Assembly (NCBI GenBank): GCA_029204225.1
Contig: CM055102.1
Span: 6,471,320 to 6,535,319, forward strand
Reading direction: 5' to 3'
Length of the DNA stretch: 64,000 nt
Source: Diphasiastrum complanatum
Taxonomy: Eukaryota > Streptophyta > Lycopodiopsida > Lycopodiales > Lycopodiaceae
Of the stretch, positions 11,105 through 22,472 are shown piece by piece. The notes beneath the pieces were generated by a model. It saw only the letters and a list, made by a program, of their open reading frames with translations. It searched no databases and was not told the origin of the DNA. Every line of letters begins with the position of its first letter. The first letter of the stretch is position 1. The position numbers and the translations under genes were made by a program.

Positions 11105-11393
11105 CCAATATTATAGGGGAATGTGGGTTGCGACTCAAGGCGAGCTCCAACCAAGTCTCAGCTTCCCTTGCTGGAATGTTGTCCTGGCGCCTGCCTTGGC
11201 ATGCCAATGCCCCGGAGACTAGGGTCGATCACACACTTGAAATGTAACCTTCTCAGATTTATTAATAAAGTGGGTTTTTCTCAAACTGAATCTGATTATC
11301 TTTTGAGTTTCAGTATTCCGGTAAAAGCGCCAGTTGTAAGGCCGCTTCAAACTTTTGGATTTGGCACATAGCTGAGGGTCATATCCCGAGATG

Positions 11394-11461
11394 TCAGCGG
11401 TATGCCGTCAGGACCATTCGGTCGGAGGCGCCAGCGGTATGCTGTCGGGACCATTCGGTCC
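11394..11461 (+). repeat. Tandem duplication, period 37 bp
   Basis: Two units share agcggtatgcygtcrgg followed by accattcggtc, starting near 11396 and 11433. The unit is GC-richer than its surroundings. Confidence 0.8.
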
Positions 11462-11499
11462 AAGAGCTGGTTGTCTTCATGTTTGTCGCAGCTTGTGGT

Positions 11500-12126
11500 T
11501 CTGAGTATTTATTGTGAAAGATTTCAGATCCTTAAGATCCAATCTTCTTGAATGATCTTTGGTTAGAAAGAGAAATACACTACCAATCTCACCAATGTAG
11601 AAAAATCAGCATCTACACACAATTTGAGATGCAAACACTAATAGAACTTGATCAAACTTGAATGAAATGATTATGTACTGTTTTTGTCCGTACAAAACCA
11701 GCAAGCTACTGTATTTCACACGTGTGGATCCAAAAATAGCAAATATAGATCATTCTACACATAGATTTGCAAGCAATCACCAAGATAGTGCACCAATGGA
11801 TAGTAGAACCCAAGAGAACCATGTATAAGCATGAAATGAGATAGAGAAGAGAGAATATCACTCTCTCCATGAGTTACATCCTTTTATAACAGGTCCAAAC
11901 CCTATTTGGCCACTTGGCTTTCCTCCCAAAATGCTAACCCTTCTAATTTTGGGTCTAGATTCAATGTATCCAACTTATTCAAATTGAATCTACTCAAACT
12001 CACATTCTATCTTTCCCACGCTTTCAAAAAGTATTTATTCAGATGAGTATTTCTCTTCTGAACTTTGAAAAGTCAACTAGGTCTAAAACAAGTTTTGGCC
12101 TCAATATGCTAAATATGAAACACTCC
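11500..12126 (-). mobile_element. Probable 3' LTR of the - strand Copia element
   Basis: Read on the - strand, the RNase H frame ends in a purine run (gaagagggag) followed by TGTTTCATATTTAGC. This is the usual polypurine tract plus LTR start, near 12126. The far end is not defined. It carries a palindromic G-box at 11715-11728. No second copy was found beyond the gag end, so the LTR pair is not confirmed. Confidence 0.5.
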
Positions 12127-12642
12127 CTCTTCAACTAGTTTTAGCATATACTTTGATAATACTCCAAGTGAAGTCCTATGCTTCATGAACAAGTCTTTTC
12201 CCAATGCTTTGGTGAAGATATCAGCTACACATTCCCTTGAAGACACGTGTTGAAGCTCCACCTCCTTTGCAATGACTCGCTCCCTCACAAAATGATATTG
12301 TATCTCAATATGCTTGCTCCTAGCATGAAAGATAGGATTGGATGCCATTCTTTGGGCTGATTGATTGTCACAAAAGATGATTGGGCTCTCTGAAAAGTCC
12401 AGCAAGTGAAGATCCTTGGTCATCCTCTTGATCCATACCATCTCCTTTGTGCAATGTGTAAGAGCTTTGTATTCGGCCTCACTAGATGACAATGAGATAG
12501 TGGCTTGTTTCTTTGACATCCATGATATAGCTCCATCACCTATGAAAATACAATAAGCACTAATGGATTTCCTATCCATTACATCTCCAGCATAGTCCGA
12601 ATCTGAAAATCCAAAAAGATTAGGTGATGATCCCTCATACAA
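12109..12642 (-). pseudogene. Copia RNase H
   Basis: It carries SDSDYAGDVMDRKS, LSSSEAEYKAL, IIFCDNQSAQRMA and HIEIQYHFVRE, the full set of Copia RNase H blocks including the acidic D, E, D residues. It ends with ADIFTKALGKDLF. It is one frame off from the upstream RT and ends at the polypurine tract. Confidence 0.9.
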
Positions 12643-13697
12643 TATGCCAAATCTCGAGTTTCAATGATGTACCTCAAAACTCGCTTCCCTAGCTTCAAAT
12701 GCTCCTCACTAGGATCTTGCATGAATTGACTCAATCTTCCAACACAATAGCTTAGATCAGGTCTAGTAATGGTTAGATAGATGAGTGAACCAACTAGCTT
12801 CCTATAGAGAGTAATGTCCTCAAAGGATCTTTCATTACCTCTTATATTTAGCTTTACATGAGACTCCATAGGTGTATCAATAGCTTTTGCATCTACCATA
12901 TGAAATCTTTCTAGAATAGAATTAGCATACTTCTCTTGACAAATGAAAGTAGATTGAGAAGATCTAATGACTTCTATTCCTAAAATGTAATGCAAATTAC
13001 CAAGATCATGCACCTCAAACTCCTTCTTAAGAGCATTCTTGATATCCTCCACATCTTGATTGTCTCCACCACTCAAGATGATATCATCCACATAGATTAG
13101 CAAGATGATAACATCTTTTCCAACAAACCTATAATAAAGTGAATGATTATACTCACTCATAACAAAGCCTTGAGAGAGTAAAAAAGTGTTAAGCTTAGCA
13201 TACCAACTCCTTGGTGCTTGCTTAAAGCCATACAAACTCTTTTGTAGAAGACACACATGATTTGGCTTTGTTGATGAAATGTAGCTCTCTGGTTGCTCCA
13301 TGTATGCTTCCTCCTCAAGATCACCATTCAAGAATGCATTTGACATGTCCATTTTCCATAGATCCCATCCATAAAGTGTACTATTACAAAGATAGTTTGC
13401 ACATGCAACTGCCTCTCCCCAAAATTCTTTAGGTAGAGAAGCTTCTAGCCTAATGGCTTTTGCATATTCACACAAAGTTCTATTTTTTCTCTCAGCAACT
13501 CCATTTTTCTGAGGAGTATATGAACAAGAAAACTCTCTTTGAATACCCTCTCTCTCACAAAAGTCTTTAAACTTATTGGAAGTGTATTCTCCTCCACTAT
13601 CACTTCTTAAAGCTTTTAACTTGAAAGGAAACTGCTTCTCTACATAAGCTTTGAAAGTAAGAAAAACATCATAAACCATGGCTTTTGAAGATAGCAT
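12579..13697 (-). pseudogene. Fused integrase-reverse transcriptase frame with internal deletion
   Basis: One open frame passes from the integrase core (LRSDSGGEYTSNKFKDFC, VAERKNRTLCEYAK, FWGEAVACANYLCN) directly into the RT at WKMDMSNAFLNGDLEEE. The integrase C-terminus, the spacer and the first RT motifs are missing, and the join keeps frame. The RT then has LYGFKQAPRSWY and the catalytic LIYVDDIILSGGD. The frame ends where RNase H should start because of a frameshift near 12645. Polymerase function is unlikely without the N-terminal fingers. Confidence 0.88.
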
Positions 13698-13726
13698 ATA
13701 GATCCAAGAATATCTTGTATAATCAT

Positions 13727-13990
13727 CTACAAAAGAGACAAAGCAGTTGGCTCCTCCGTTGCTCTTAGTTGATGAGAAATAAACATTAGAGTGTAAAGTT
13801 CAAATGGTTGCTTTGTCTTGATACTTGATCTAGGAAAAGGCCTTCTATGTGACTTTGCCAGCACACAAGCTTCACAAGGTAGAAGCTCCTTTGACAGTGT
13901 CTTTGGTAGACCAACAGCTTTTCCTTCTTTGACCATAGATTGCATGGCTTTGAAATTGGAATGACCCAATCTCTTGTGCCACAGATCCTC
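13727..13990 (-). pseudogene. Copia gag-pre-integrase segment
   Basis: It contains LWHKRLGHSNF, then CEACVLAKSHRRPF and a damaged SDV.GP equivalent. This is the zinc-binding HHCC region before the integrase core. A stop precedes it and a frame change follows it. Confidence 0.8.
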
Positions 13991-15328
13991 CTATAGAACC
14001 TTGGTCTCATAAGCAATATTTGAAATGTTAGCACTCTCCTTAGAATCTAGTTTGTACAACTTACCAATTCTAGATCCTCTAGCAATAACTTCATTTTCTC
14101 TTGAGATTATACACTTGTCAACTTGAAACTTGACATCCAATCCACTATCAAACAACTGTCCTACGCTAATGAAATTCTTGGTCAATCTAGGTACATACAG
14201 TACATCATGTAAGCAAAAAAAATTTGGTGATGATGCATGCAATGGAATACTACCTATTCCTTCAATTCTACACTCTACATAATTAGCAGTATAGATTGAT
14301 CTTTTTGCACCTAGATATGGCATGAGATTAGTGAAAGAGTTCCTAGAACTAGACATATGGGAACTAGCCCCACTATCTATCCACCAGACTTCTTCATTCT
14401 TAAAAGGAAAAGATGAAAAAGTAGACATCATTAATGAATCCTCTCTTTCACTCTCTACACCCTCACACTCATCCTCATTAGTAAGGTTAGCTTGCTTAGA
14501 TTGGTTCTTATTTTTGAAACAGTTTGATGCATAGTGTCCTTTCTTGCCACAGAAAAAACACTTGATCTTTGACAGCTTCTTCTTGTCACTGGATGTTGCA
14601 GCTTGTGAGGACTGATCCTCACCACCTTCTTTGGCTTTGTCCTTCTTGAAGTGTTGTTGTCCTTTTCCCTTGCCTCTTGACTTGTCTCTGATGAAGAGTG
14701 CTTTGTCATCTCCACCATCTTTCAATGAAAGTATGTTGATCCTCAGCATCTTGTTCTCTTGCTTGCTTTCTTCAGAAATGAGAACACCTTGTAGTGTCAC
14801 CAAGGATGGAAGATCTCCCCTGACAGCATAAGTCTGCACAATATTGTCATAATCATCTCTAAGTCCATTTAGGACTACTTGAACAAGTTCAGTGTTCTTA
14901 AGAGCATCACTAATACCATCTAACTCTTGATGAAGATCCTTAACTCTCATGACATATGATGAAGCACTCTCATCTACTCTCTGATAACTTAGAAATATTT
15001 GTTTTCTAAGTATAAGCAATCTAGAAGTATTTTTGATTTCATAGATTGTTTTTAGAGTATCCCAAGCCTCCTTGGCAGTGATGCATGTACTGATCTCTCT
15101 TAACACTTCATTGGTAACATTCATTTTTATAAAAAGAAGGGCAGTTCTGGTTCTTTTGTGGAATGCTGCAACTTCATTAGGTGCAGCAGGTTTTTCTTCA
15201 GCTCCACTCACAATATCCATTACATCCTGTAGAATCAATAAGGATTCCATTCTAATCTTCCACATTGCATAATTGGAAGATGTTAATCTCTCACTGTGCT
15301 CTAAGAAATGTGAACCAGATGAAGACAT
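13991..15328 (-). CDS. Copia gag and protease, intact 445-codon frame
   Basis: This frame encodes the capsid-like gag and aspartic protease of the - strand Copia element. The N-terminus reads SERLTSSNYAMWK, the usual Copia gag opening. A gag domain spans roughly residues 10-200. A Lys/Gly-rich basic stretch precedes a zinc knuckle CFFCGKKGHYASNC that binds RNA. The protease signature WWIDSGASSHMS has the catalytic Asp-Ser-Gly, and VLYVPRLTKNFISVGQL follows. The frame stops in the gag-pre-integrase linker. It is uninterrupted, unlike most retroelement frames here, but the rest of the element is deleted and could not move on its own. Confidence 0.9.
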   Translation of the reverse strand: MSSSGSHFLEHSERLTSSNYAMWKIRMESLLILQDVMDIVSGAEEKPAAPNEVAAFHKRTRTALLFIKMNVTNEVLREISTCITAKEAWDTLKTIYEIKNTSRLLILRKQIFLSYQRVDESASSYVMRVKDLHQELDGISDALKNTELVQVVLNGLRDDYDNIVQTYAVRGDLPSLVTLQGVLISEESKQENKMLRINILSLKDGGDDKALFIRDKSRGKGKGQQHFKKDKAKEGGEDQSSQAATSSDKKKLSKIKCFFCGKKGHYASNCFKNKNQSKQANLTNEDECEGVESEREDSLMMSTFSSFPFKNEEVWWIDSGASSHMSSSRNSFTNLMPYLGAKRSIYTANYVECRIEGIGSIPLHASSPNFFCLHDVLYVPRLTKNFISVGQLFDSGLDVKFQVDKCIISRENEVIARGSRIGKLYKLDSKESANISNIAYETKVL

Positions 15329-15929
15329 CTTCTTGGTGAGAAATTCTAGTAATGCTAAAAAATGGAGCTGAAAGGATGTTGCTTGCTATCTCAATCTAAG
15401 ATCTAACATAGATGTTGATCCACCCTATGAAATCTAGCAGCAGATTTGAGAACAAATTCTCAATACAAAAAATCAATCTATCTTGAATTTGGATCTTGCT
15501 TCAGTCACAAAAGAAAAAGCACATGCAAGCAAGAAGTCTATCTCTCCCACGAGTTTCAAAGTACTGATAAACTCTCTAGGAATTTATTTTCAACTCAAAC
15601 ACAATAATATGTGTGAAATGAAAATTCTAAGACCTCAAAACACTCACTTCTATCCAATTCTACTTGATTGATAGTGAAAATTGATGAAAATGGTGAAAAA
15701 GACAGATGTGTGCTCACTTTGGCATATCCCACGAGTTGAGTACCCTCTCAAACTCTTTGATTGCCTAAAACTCTTCTAGAAACAAATCAAATTGATTTAG
15801 AAACAAGAGCAATACATTCTACTCTTCAATACCTATCCAACAAGCTATAAAACATCAAATTTGGATCATTCCTTGAGAAGTAGTTCTCATTAATGAGGGC
15901 TGATTTCACACGTGTGAGCTCTCTGTTCA

Positions 15930-17639
15930 TACAGAGCTCCGTTGGATCAGATCAATCTTGATTTGATCCACTTAGAAGGTCGACAAGACCACAAAGAGTG
16001 CCAACAAGATATGTGCCAGACTGCTCAGCTTCCATATCAGAAGAGTTTTGTGAATTCAGTGGCGAACCACAGACTTTCGAGGAGGCGATTGATAGTCCAG
16101 AAAAGGACAGATGGATCCAAGCCATGAACGAAGAGATGGAGTCCATGAGGAAGAACTAGGTATGGACACTGGAGCCATTACCACATAAGCGCAAGACTGT
16201 CAAATGCAAATGGGTCTTCAAGCTCAATTATGGACTAGATGAGAATGTGATGAATTACAAGGCAAGATTGGTAGTGAAAGGCTTCTCTCAGAGATATGGT
16301 GACTACTCTAAAACCTTCTCTCTTATTGTCAAACATTCGTCCCTATTTCTGTTATTTGCAAATGCAGCAACCTATGACCTCAGGATCCACATTGTGGATG
16401 AGAAGACATCCTTCTTGCATGGCAAACTAGACGAAGAGGTCTATATGGATCAACCCCCAGGATACATCTCGAATTCACTTCCTGACTATGCATGCAAAAT
16501 GCATAGAAGTATCTACGGTCTGCAACAATTAGCCCGACAATGGTACAAGAAGAAAGATCAAGCCCTGAATCATTAGGATTCAAGTCTTTGTTGGCTGATC
16601 CAATGTATATGTCAGAGTTACAGATGGGCAGATCATCATTGTGGCTGTATATGCGGATGATGCTCTGATACTTTGCAAGAGTGAACAACTAATTGCTGAG
16701 GTGAAGATAGACATCTCAAAATATTTTGAGATAGTGGATCTGTGAGAAGCCAGGTGTTACCTAGGCTTGCAAATTGAAAGGGACTATGAGGAAGGTAAGT
16801 TATACCTTCACCAGTCCAGATACACCCAGAAGATTCTAGAGGACTTTGGGATGCTGAATTCCAAAGGAGCGAATACTCCAATGCTCACAGAGGCGGTGCT
16901 AACAAATTATGACTGTCCGAAGACTGACGAAGAGAGAGAACAGATGCAACTCACACCTTACAAGAAGTTGATAGGATCACTGATGTACCTTGCAAAAAAC
17001 ACATGTCCTGATATTGCTTATGCAGTATTCAGGATGAGCCAATTCTGCACGAATCTAGGCTCGACACATTGGAAGACTGTGAAACAAATTTTGCAATATC
17101 TTCAATTAACGAGAGATTATGGATTGTGCTATTGTCGTAATGTAGATTTCAAGATGCTTTCCTACAGCGATGCTAGCTGGGCATCCCTCAAGGATGACTA
17201 TAAGTGCGTCTCAGGAGGATGCACCATTGCATCAGGAGCAGCAGTTCTCTGGGTCAACAAGAAGCAGACCATTGTAGCCTAGTCATTCTATGAGGCAGAA
17301 TATGTTACAGCAACAAAGATGGCCAATGAGATAATCTAGCTAAGGCAGTTCCTGGACGAATTGGGCGAAACAAGGAACGAGTCTCAGGTCTTGCAGATGG
17401 ACAACACCTCTGCAATACATCTAATGAAAGATCATGTGTTCCATTCCAGAACGAAGCACATTGCGATCAAGTATCACTTCATCAAGGATCTAATTGAAAA
17501 GAGGATGTTGCAGACCACCTTCATCAGAACGAAAGATATGGTTGCTGACATCTTCACCAAATCTTTGGACAAAGGACTCTTTGAGAGACAGAGGAGCAGT
17601 CTCGAGATCGTAAAGCTATATGCTTTGAGAGAGAGCTGA
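15930..17639 (+). pseudogene. Copia RT-RNase H remnant (outer element)
   Basis: Near 16070 the frame begins with the spacer end (EEAIDSPEKDRWIQAMNEEM), followed by RT blocks CKWVFKLNY, ARLVVKGFSQRYG and MHRSIYGLQQLA. The polymerase motif reads AVYADDALIL, so the usual YVDD is YADD with both Asp kept. RNase H follows with YSDASWAS, a damaged EAEY block, LQMDNTSAIHLM and ADIFTKSLDKGLF. At least four in-frame stops or shifts break it (about 16160, 16576, 16743 and 17281). Gag, protease and integrase are missing. The following LTR is interrupted by the complete element at 18601. Confidence 0.88.
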
Positions 17640-17727
17640 AGAAACAAAATATTTCTAACTACAAAGTCTTGTCAGCTTTCAGCCCTCCGTCTAATGCGAA
17701 ACACGAAGACGAACGTTTCGCGAACAC

Positions 17728-17955
17728 GAAAGTCAAAGGAGACGAACACGAACGGTTCACAAACATGAAAGTCAAAGGAGACGAACATGAATGGTTCACA
17801 AACATGAAAGATTCACGAACAAGAATCTTTTACGGTCTGGAACGAGAACCTTTTGCGGTCCAGTATGAGAAAAGACAGACGACCAAAAAAATGAAACCAA
17901 CGATGGAAATAGAACCTACGATGGAGACGAAACCAACAATGGAAACGAAACCAAT
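17728..17955 (+). repeat. In-frame 39-bp and 18-bp tandem repeats
   Basis: Two 39-bp units (gaaagtcaaaggagacgaac at 17728 and 17767) each read as 13 codons (KVKGDEHERFTNM form). Further on, three ~18-bp units of accaacratggaaacgaa type span 17899-17952. The open frame 17669-17962 consists of these repeats. A diverged relative reading HERFTNRK lies on the - strand near 44080. Confidence 0.75.
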
Positions 17956-18595
17956 ATCGTGAAACTTTCTCCTACTCTTGATGCTCCAAAGAGTACCAGC
18001 GAGATCATGCGAGTACCCAAAAGTACAGATGTATGATCTGATGGCATGACGTCAGCAAATACACTTTAGGTCATGGCTAATTTGCCACTCTTGTAATTTC
18101 CTGATTAGTTATAGATCTTTAATCACTCTAATCTAAAGGTTACATAGAGCGACTATACACTTCCTAGATGATACATAACACAAGATGACAGACAATACAC
18201 AGAAGTGTAATGAAGTAGTCTGATGCTAGTAAGCAATCAAGACGAAATTACAGAATACATGTCTGCCTGCGTGCGAAGACAATTCTGTCTAGGATCTGTA
18301 GATCCAAATGTCCGCTAGTAAACCGAGACGATTACTCATGAGAGAACCGTGTTTCTCCCATGCCAACGCACTGCCTGGATTTGCATGCAGTTCTTGAAGA
18401 ATCAGAGAAAGATCAATATAGATGATTTTCTTGTCATGTCTGATCTCGAATGCAAATGTGTCTGCTGTTATTCGTGTGTCTGAGTTCTCTTGTTCATTTT
18501 AATTTCGAACCTTGGTTGAAACTATGTTGAATGCTACATTAATTTCATAAACGTAGATCAGCAGTGCCTGACTACATTCTAGAGGACTGTAGGAG

Positions 18596-18600
18596 TGGTT
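18596..18600 (+). other. Left target-site duplication TGGTT
   Basis: It is identical to 24798-24802 just outside the right LTR. Copia integrases typically produce a 5-bp duplication. Confidence 0.9.
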
Positions 18601-19466
18601 TGTTGAAAATTGTCACTTCTCACTTGACATTGGTTCATGTAAATATTGATCAAACTTTAGAATATGTTGATGATCTGATTTCACGCATGTGGAGCCTGTT
18701 CCCACGTGTGAAAGGATGTACTTTTTATGTTTGTATATATATATCCAAATTGATTTTGTATCATTCTAGTTAGTGTGAACATGAAATGACTAGTTTTTAG
18801 TCAAATTGACTAGTCACCTACAAATTAGCTTTTCCTTGCATGTGCATGAGTAAATGCTCCCACATGGCAAGTGGATGTTCACACGTGTGTATAGAGTACT
18901 AGAAGATAAGAGTTGACCATTTTTCTTAGATCCTATTTTGTAGGGAATATTCCTATATTCTAGGAGACTAGCTTTTTGGATTTTAGTCATATTCTAGAAG
19001 GTCAACTATTGGATAAGGATCAAGGATGGATCAAATGGATAGATCTGAGTGATGTGGCACTCTTCACACGTGTGAAGGCCTGCTGGACTGTACCAGACTC
19101 ATGGATGTACTTGATTCATAAAAGGATCATTAGTTTGCTAAGAAGAATGATGAGACTTTTGCACTCTACACTTTTGTGAGGTTTCTAGTCATTTGTCTTG
19201 TGATTTTTATGTATGATTGCTATCTAGTATCATTGTACTTGTTGTTTCAGGTGCAGGTCGTACAGTGGACAGTACTCCACACTTGTGAGGACGCTCTCAC
19301 TACAAAATGATGTGTTGATCCATTGCTCTTGCTTAAATCCAAGTGTAGTGAATCTAGATCAAGATCTAATGTGTAGAACTTGATAGATTCATTGATTAAG
19401 AAAACAATAACTCTCTATGATTGTAAAGTACAATCATTATTGTCCTAAAAATTGTAAAATTTATCA
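18601..19466 (+). mobile_element. 5' LTR of the nested Copia element
   Basis: It begins TGTTGAAAATTG and ends aaatttatCA. It contains four palindromic G-box motifs or decayed forms: 18680-18693, 18701-18712, 18879-18892 and a perfect TTCACACGTGTGAA at 19063-19076. A TA-rich stretch at 18727-18743 may be the TATA region. Confidence 0.95.
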
Positions 19467-19478
19467 TGGTATCAGAGC
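19467..19478 (+). other. Primer-binding site, initiator tRNA-Met
   Basis: TGGTATCAGAGC starts right after the LTR's terminal CA. It is complementary to the 3' end of plant initiator tRNA-Met, the usual Copia primer. Confidence 0.95.
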
Positions 19479-20060
19479 TAAGTAAGAGAGTGATCATTGA
19501 ATCATAAATCTTGTAAAGATCATTGGCAAAATTTGTTTTTGGCCAACACTAGTGAGGGCGAGTTCTTCTAGAGTGATAGCTTGTAATCATTTGGATCAAA
19601 ATGACTTGGAGGCTGTGTATGTACTTTTCACACATGTGAAACCGTACAAAAACTTTCAATTCAAGTTACTTTGTGTTTGTTGGTCCCAAAATCACAATAC
19701 TAGTTCATTTTTGGTGCTTTTTGAAGCATAGTATTGATCTAGATTCATTCTAGCTAATGCCTATGACCAAATAGTGTTTTGGATCATTGAAGCATTTTTT
19801 TTTAGAGTCTAAGATCAGATCTTAGAGGCTGATTTGTTCAGATCCTTAGTTGAAGTGAAATCTCTAAGAAAAGTGTAAAGCAATTTTTTTTATGAGAGTG
19901 AAAGCTAGAAATTTTTGGTAAGATCTTTGAGTATCATTCAAGCTTGTGTGCTAGTTTGATAGAGACAACCCTATAGGCATTCTAGTAAGCTTTAGGCCTT
20001 ATCATAGATCTTTTAAAATTCAAAAATCTTTGTGATTTTTAAAAAAGCATTCATTCTAAA

Positions 20061-20756
20061 ATGTCATCCATGGGTGGATATTTGATGGAATCAAGTGAGA
20101 GACTCACTTCGACAAATTATTCCATTTGGAAAGTGAGAATGGAATCACTCCTAGTGATCCATGATCTATATGACATAGTTCAAGGAGCAGAGGAAGATCC
20201 TCAAACTCCCCAAGAACAAGCCAAATACAAGAAGAGAGCAAGATTAGCTCTACATTGCACAAAGTTAAATGTATGCAATGACCTCTTGAAAGAGGTGTCT
20301 TCTTGTACCTCATCCAAAGAGGCTTGGGATTCATTAAAGAGCATTTATGAATCCAACAATACTTCAAGAATCCTCATGCTAAGAAATCAAGTTTTCCAAA
20401 GCATGAAAGGAAGTGGAGAGAATGGACAAGAGTATGTCCTTAGGATCAAATCTCTTAACAAGGAGTTAAGTGCAATAGGAGAGAAGATCCAAGATCAAGA
20501 ACTGGTACAAATCATCTTGAATGGTCTAGGTGATGAGTTCACCAACTTAGTCCAATCATTTGCCATTCAAGACTCTCTTCCATCCATTGGAAAGTTGCAC
20601 AATGTTCTTGTGGCCGAGGAGAGTAGGCTTCTACACCTCAAGACAAGAATGGACAGCATGTCACTCAATGGAGGAGAGGAGAAAGCTAACTTTACATCTA
20701 AAGGCAAGAAGAAGCAAAATCCATTCAAGAAAATCAAGGCAAGGAGGCCGAGATGA
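20061..20756 (+). pseudogene. Gag of the nested Copia element
   Basis: It starts with MSSMGGYLMESSERLTSTNY, then MWK-type SIWKVRMESLL. It has the gag blocks SSKEAWDSLKSIYE and ELVQIILNGLGDEF. The 231-codon frame ends early in a basic stretch. The zinc knuckle CFFCEKKGHFASEC is encoded about 50 bases later in another frame (near 20808-20850), so a frameshift near 20745 cuts gag. The 580-bp leader between primer site and start holds no gene. Confidence 0.9.
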
Positions 20757-20847
20757 AGAATGGAGGATCTACCTCCAAAGGCAAAGTGAAAAACAAGGCA
20801 AAACTAAAATGTTTCTTTTGTGAAAAGAAAGGACACTTTGCCTCAGA

Positions 20848-21900
20848 ATGCTACTTGAAGAAGAATCAACAAGCCAAAGGAGATCAAGGGCTCAAGAGGA
20901 AGAAGAAGAGGATGGATTCAAGACATCCTTAATGGTTGCATCTACACCAACTTCAAGTCAAGACACATGGTGGATAGATAGTGGGGCTAGTTCCCACATG
21001 TCCTTTAACAAGCATTGTTTTTCTACTCTTCTATCTTGTAATGACTCTAAGAAGTCGATATACACTGCTAGTGATCAAGCATGCAAGATAGATGGCATAG
21101 GATCTATATTTCTTTGCTTAGGCACATCTAAAAGGATAGATCTAGATAATGTTTTGTTTGTTCCTACCATTTCAAGAAACTTGCTTAGTGTAGGACAATT
21201 AATGGACAATGGACTACATGTACATTTCAAGAATGGAGTTTGTTCCATCTTGAAAAATGATAAGTGCATAGCTAGTGGCATTAAGCAAGGTAGACTTTTC
21301 AAGTTGGATGCTAATGTTGCAAGTGAAAGTGTGAACTTGGCTAGGGAGGCGCTAACTCAAGTGGAGCTTTGGCATAAGAGATTAGGCCATCCTAATCTTC
21401 AATCTATGGAGTCAATGGCAAGCAAGGAACTAGCTCTCGGCCTACCAAGAGCTTTCAAGAAGTGTGGAAAGATGTGTGAGGCATGTGGCCTTGCAAAGTC
21501 ACACAAGTCTTCTTACAAGAGATCTTCATCAAGATCTCTCTCTCCCTTGGATCTCATACATTCTGATGTACATAGTTTCTCACATGCAAGTAATGGAGGT
21601 GCCTTGATGTATGTAGCTTTTATAGATGATTGTACTAGATTCACATGGATTGAGTTCCTATCAAAGAAAAGTCTTGTTTATGAAGCTTTCATTAAGTTCA
21701 AGTCTCTAGTAGAGAAACAACTTAGTACTTCTATCAAAGCACTAAGATGTGATAATGGAGGAGAGTACACCTCCAATAAAATGAAAGACTTTTGTGAGAT
21801 CAATGGTATAAGCTACAATACACTTGTTCCTACACCCCTCAACAAAATGGGGTGTCCGAGAGGAAAAATAGGAGTCTATGTGAGTGTGCAAAGTCCTTGA
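20848..21900 (+). pseudogene. Protease and integrase core of the nested Copia element
   Basis: The protease signature WWIDSGASSHMSF is followed by NLLSVGQLMDNG. The gag-pre-integrase HHCC block reads LWHKRLGHPNLQSM with CEACGLAKSH. The integrase core shows IHSDVHSFSH (first Asp) and LRCDNGGEYTSNKMKDFC (second Asp). The frame shifts near 21835, just before the block holding the catalytic Glu (SERKNR in the next frame). The protein from this frame would lack that residue. Confidence 0.9.
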
Positions 21901-22457
21901 GGCTTGATGCATCACTTCCCATCTCATTTTGGGGAGAAGCCATAACATGTGCTAATTATTTGTGAAATAGACTTCCTAGTAGTGCTATAAATGGGATCTC
22001 ACCTTATCAAGCCTTGTTTGATAAGAAACCCAATGTAAAAGATTTTAAGATCTTTGGATGTACTTGTTATGTACACATTCCTTTAGAGACTAGAAGGAAA
22101 GAAGATGCTACCTCCTTCAAAGGAATCTTTGTTGGCTATGGAGAAAATAGCAAGGGATATAGGATATATGATCCTACATCCAAGAAAGTAAAGGTAAGCA
22201 AGGATGTACTTTTTGATGAATCACAATTTGCTAAGAGCTCGTCAAATGGATCTAACCCATTGTGCATTGAAGATCTTGACAAATCCGAGGAGGATCTTGA
22301 CAAACCCGAGGAGGATCATGACAAACCCGAGGATGGAGATTTGGATCCGAGTCAAAAGGGGCCGAGAAGATCATCAAGGAGCAAGGCCGAGCCCTCAAGG
22401 ATTACCTATGTGGACAAGGGAAAGCAAAAGGAAGGCTCTACATCTTCTACCTCTTAA
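21901..22457 (+). pseudogene. Integrase C-terminus and spacer of the nested Copia element
   Basis: After the frameshift the sequence gives FWGEAITCANYL, a stop at about 21965, then DFKIFGCTCYVHIP, GIFVGYGENSKGYRIYD and SKDVLFDES. An acidic triplicated unit follows, with DLDKSEE, DLDKPEE and DHDKPED from a 24-27-bp tandem repeat at 22270-22332. It ends with RRSSRSKAEPSRITY, the normal lead into the RT. Confidence 0.88.
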
Positions 22458-22472
22458 TCTTTTTTAGCTACA

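Larger units (their letters stand above)
12109..15328 (-). mobile_element. Defective Copia retrotransposon, internally deleted
   Basis: Coding order on the - strand is gag and protease (15328-13991), gag-pre-integrase (13990-13727), integrase core fused to RT (13697-12579) and RNase H (12642-12109). About 1 kb that normally lies between the integrase core and the second half of the RT is absent. The frames are otherwise long and motif-rich, which suggests moderate age. No primer site or 5' LTR is visible past 15328; the leader is cut by a + strand Copia piece near 15930. Sub-parts are described separately. Confidence 0.9.
17640..18600 (+). mobile_element. Left part of the outer Copia LTR, with tandem repeats
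   Basis: This lies directly after the RNase H end and up to the 5-bp duplication TGGTT of the nested insertion. The remaining LTR continues at 24803. 18230-18400 shares words and order with 42200-42360 (agaatacatgtctgcctg, ctagtcat-like, gagaac, gccaacgcactg), which suggests a related LTR there. The exact LTR start near 17640 was not fixed. Confidence 0.6.

Noticed and set aside
20104-20367. Antisense frame inside Copia gag (and similar shadows on other gag and pol regions)
   Set aside because: Mirror frames of a clearly coding sense strand with no motif of their own.
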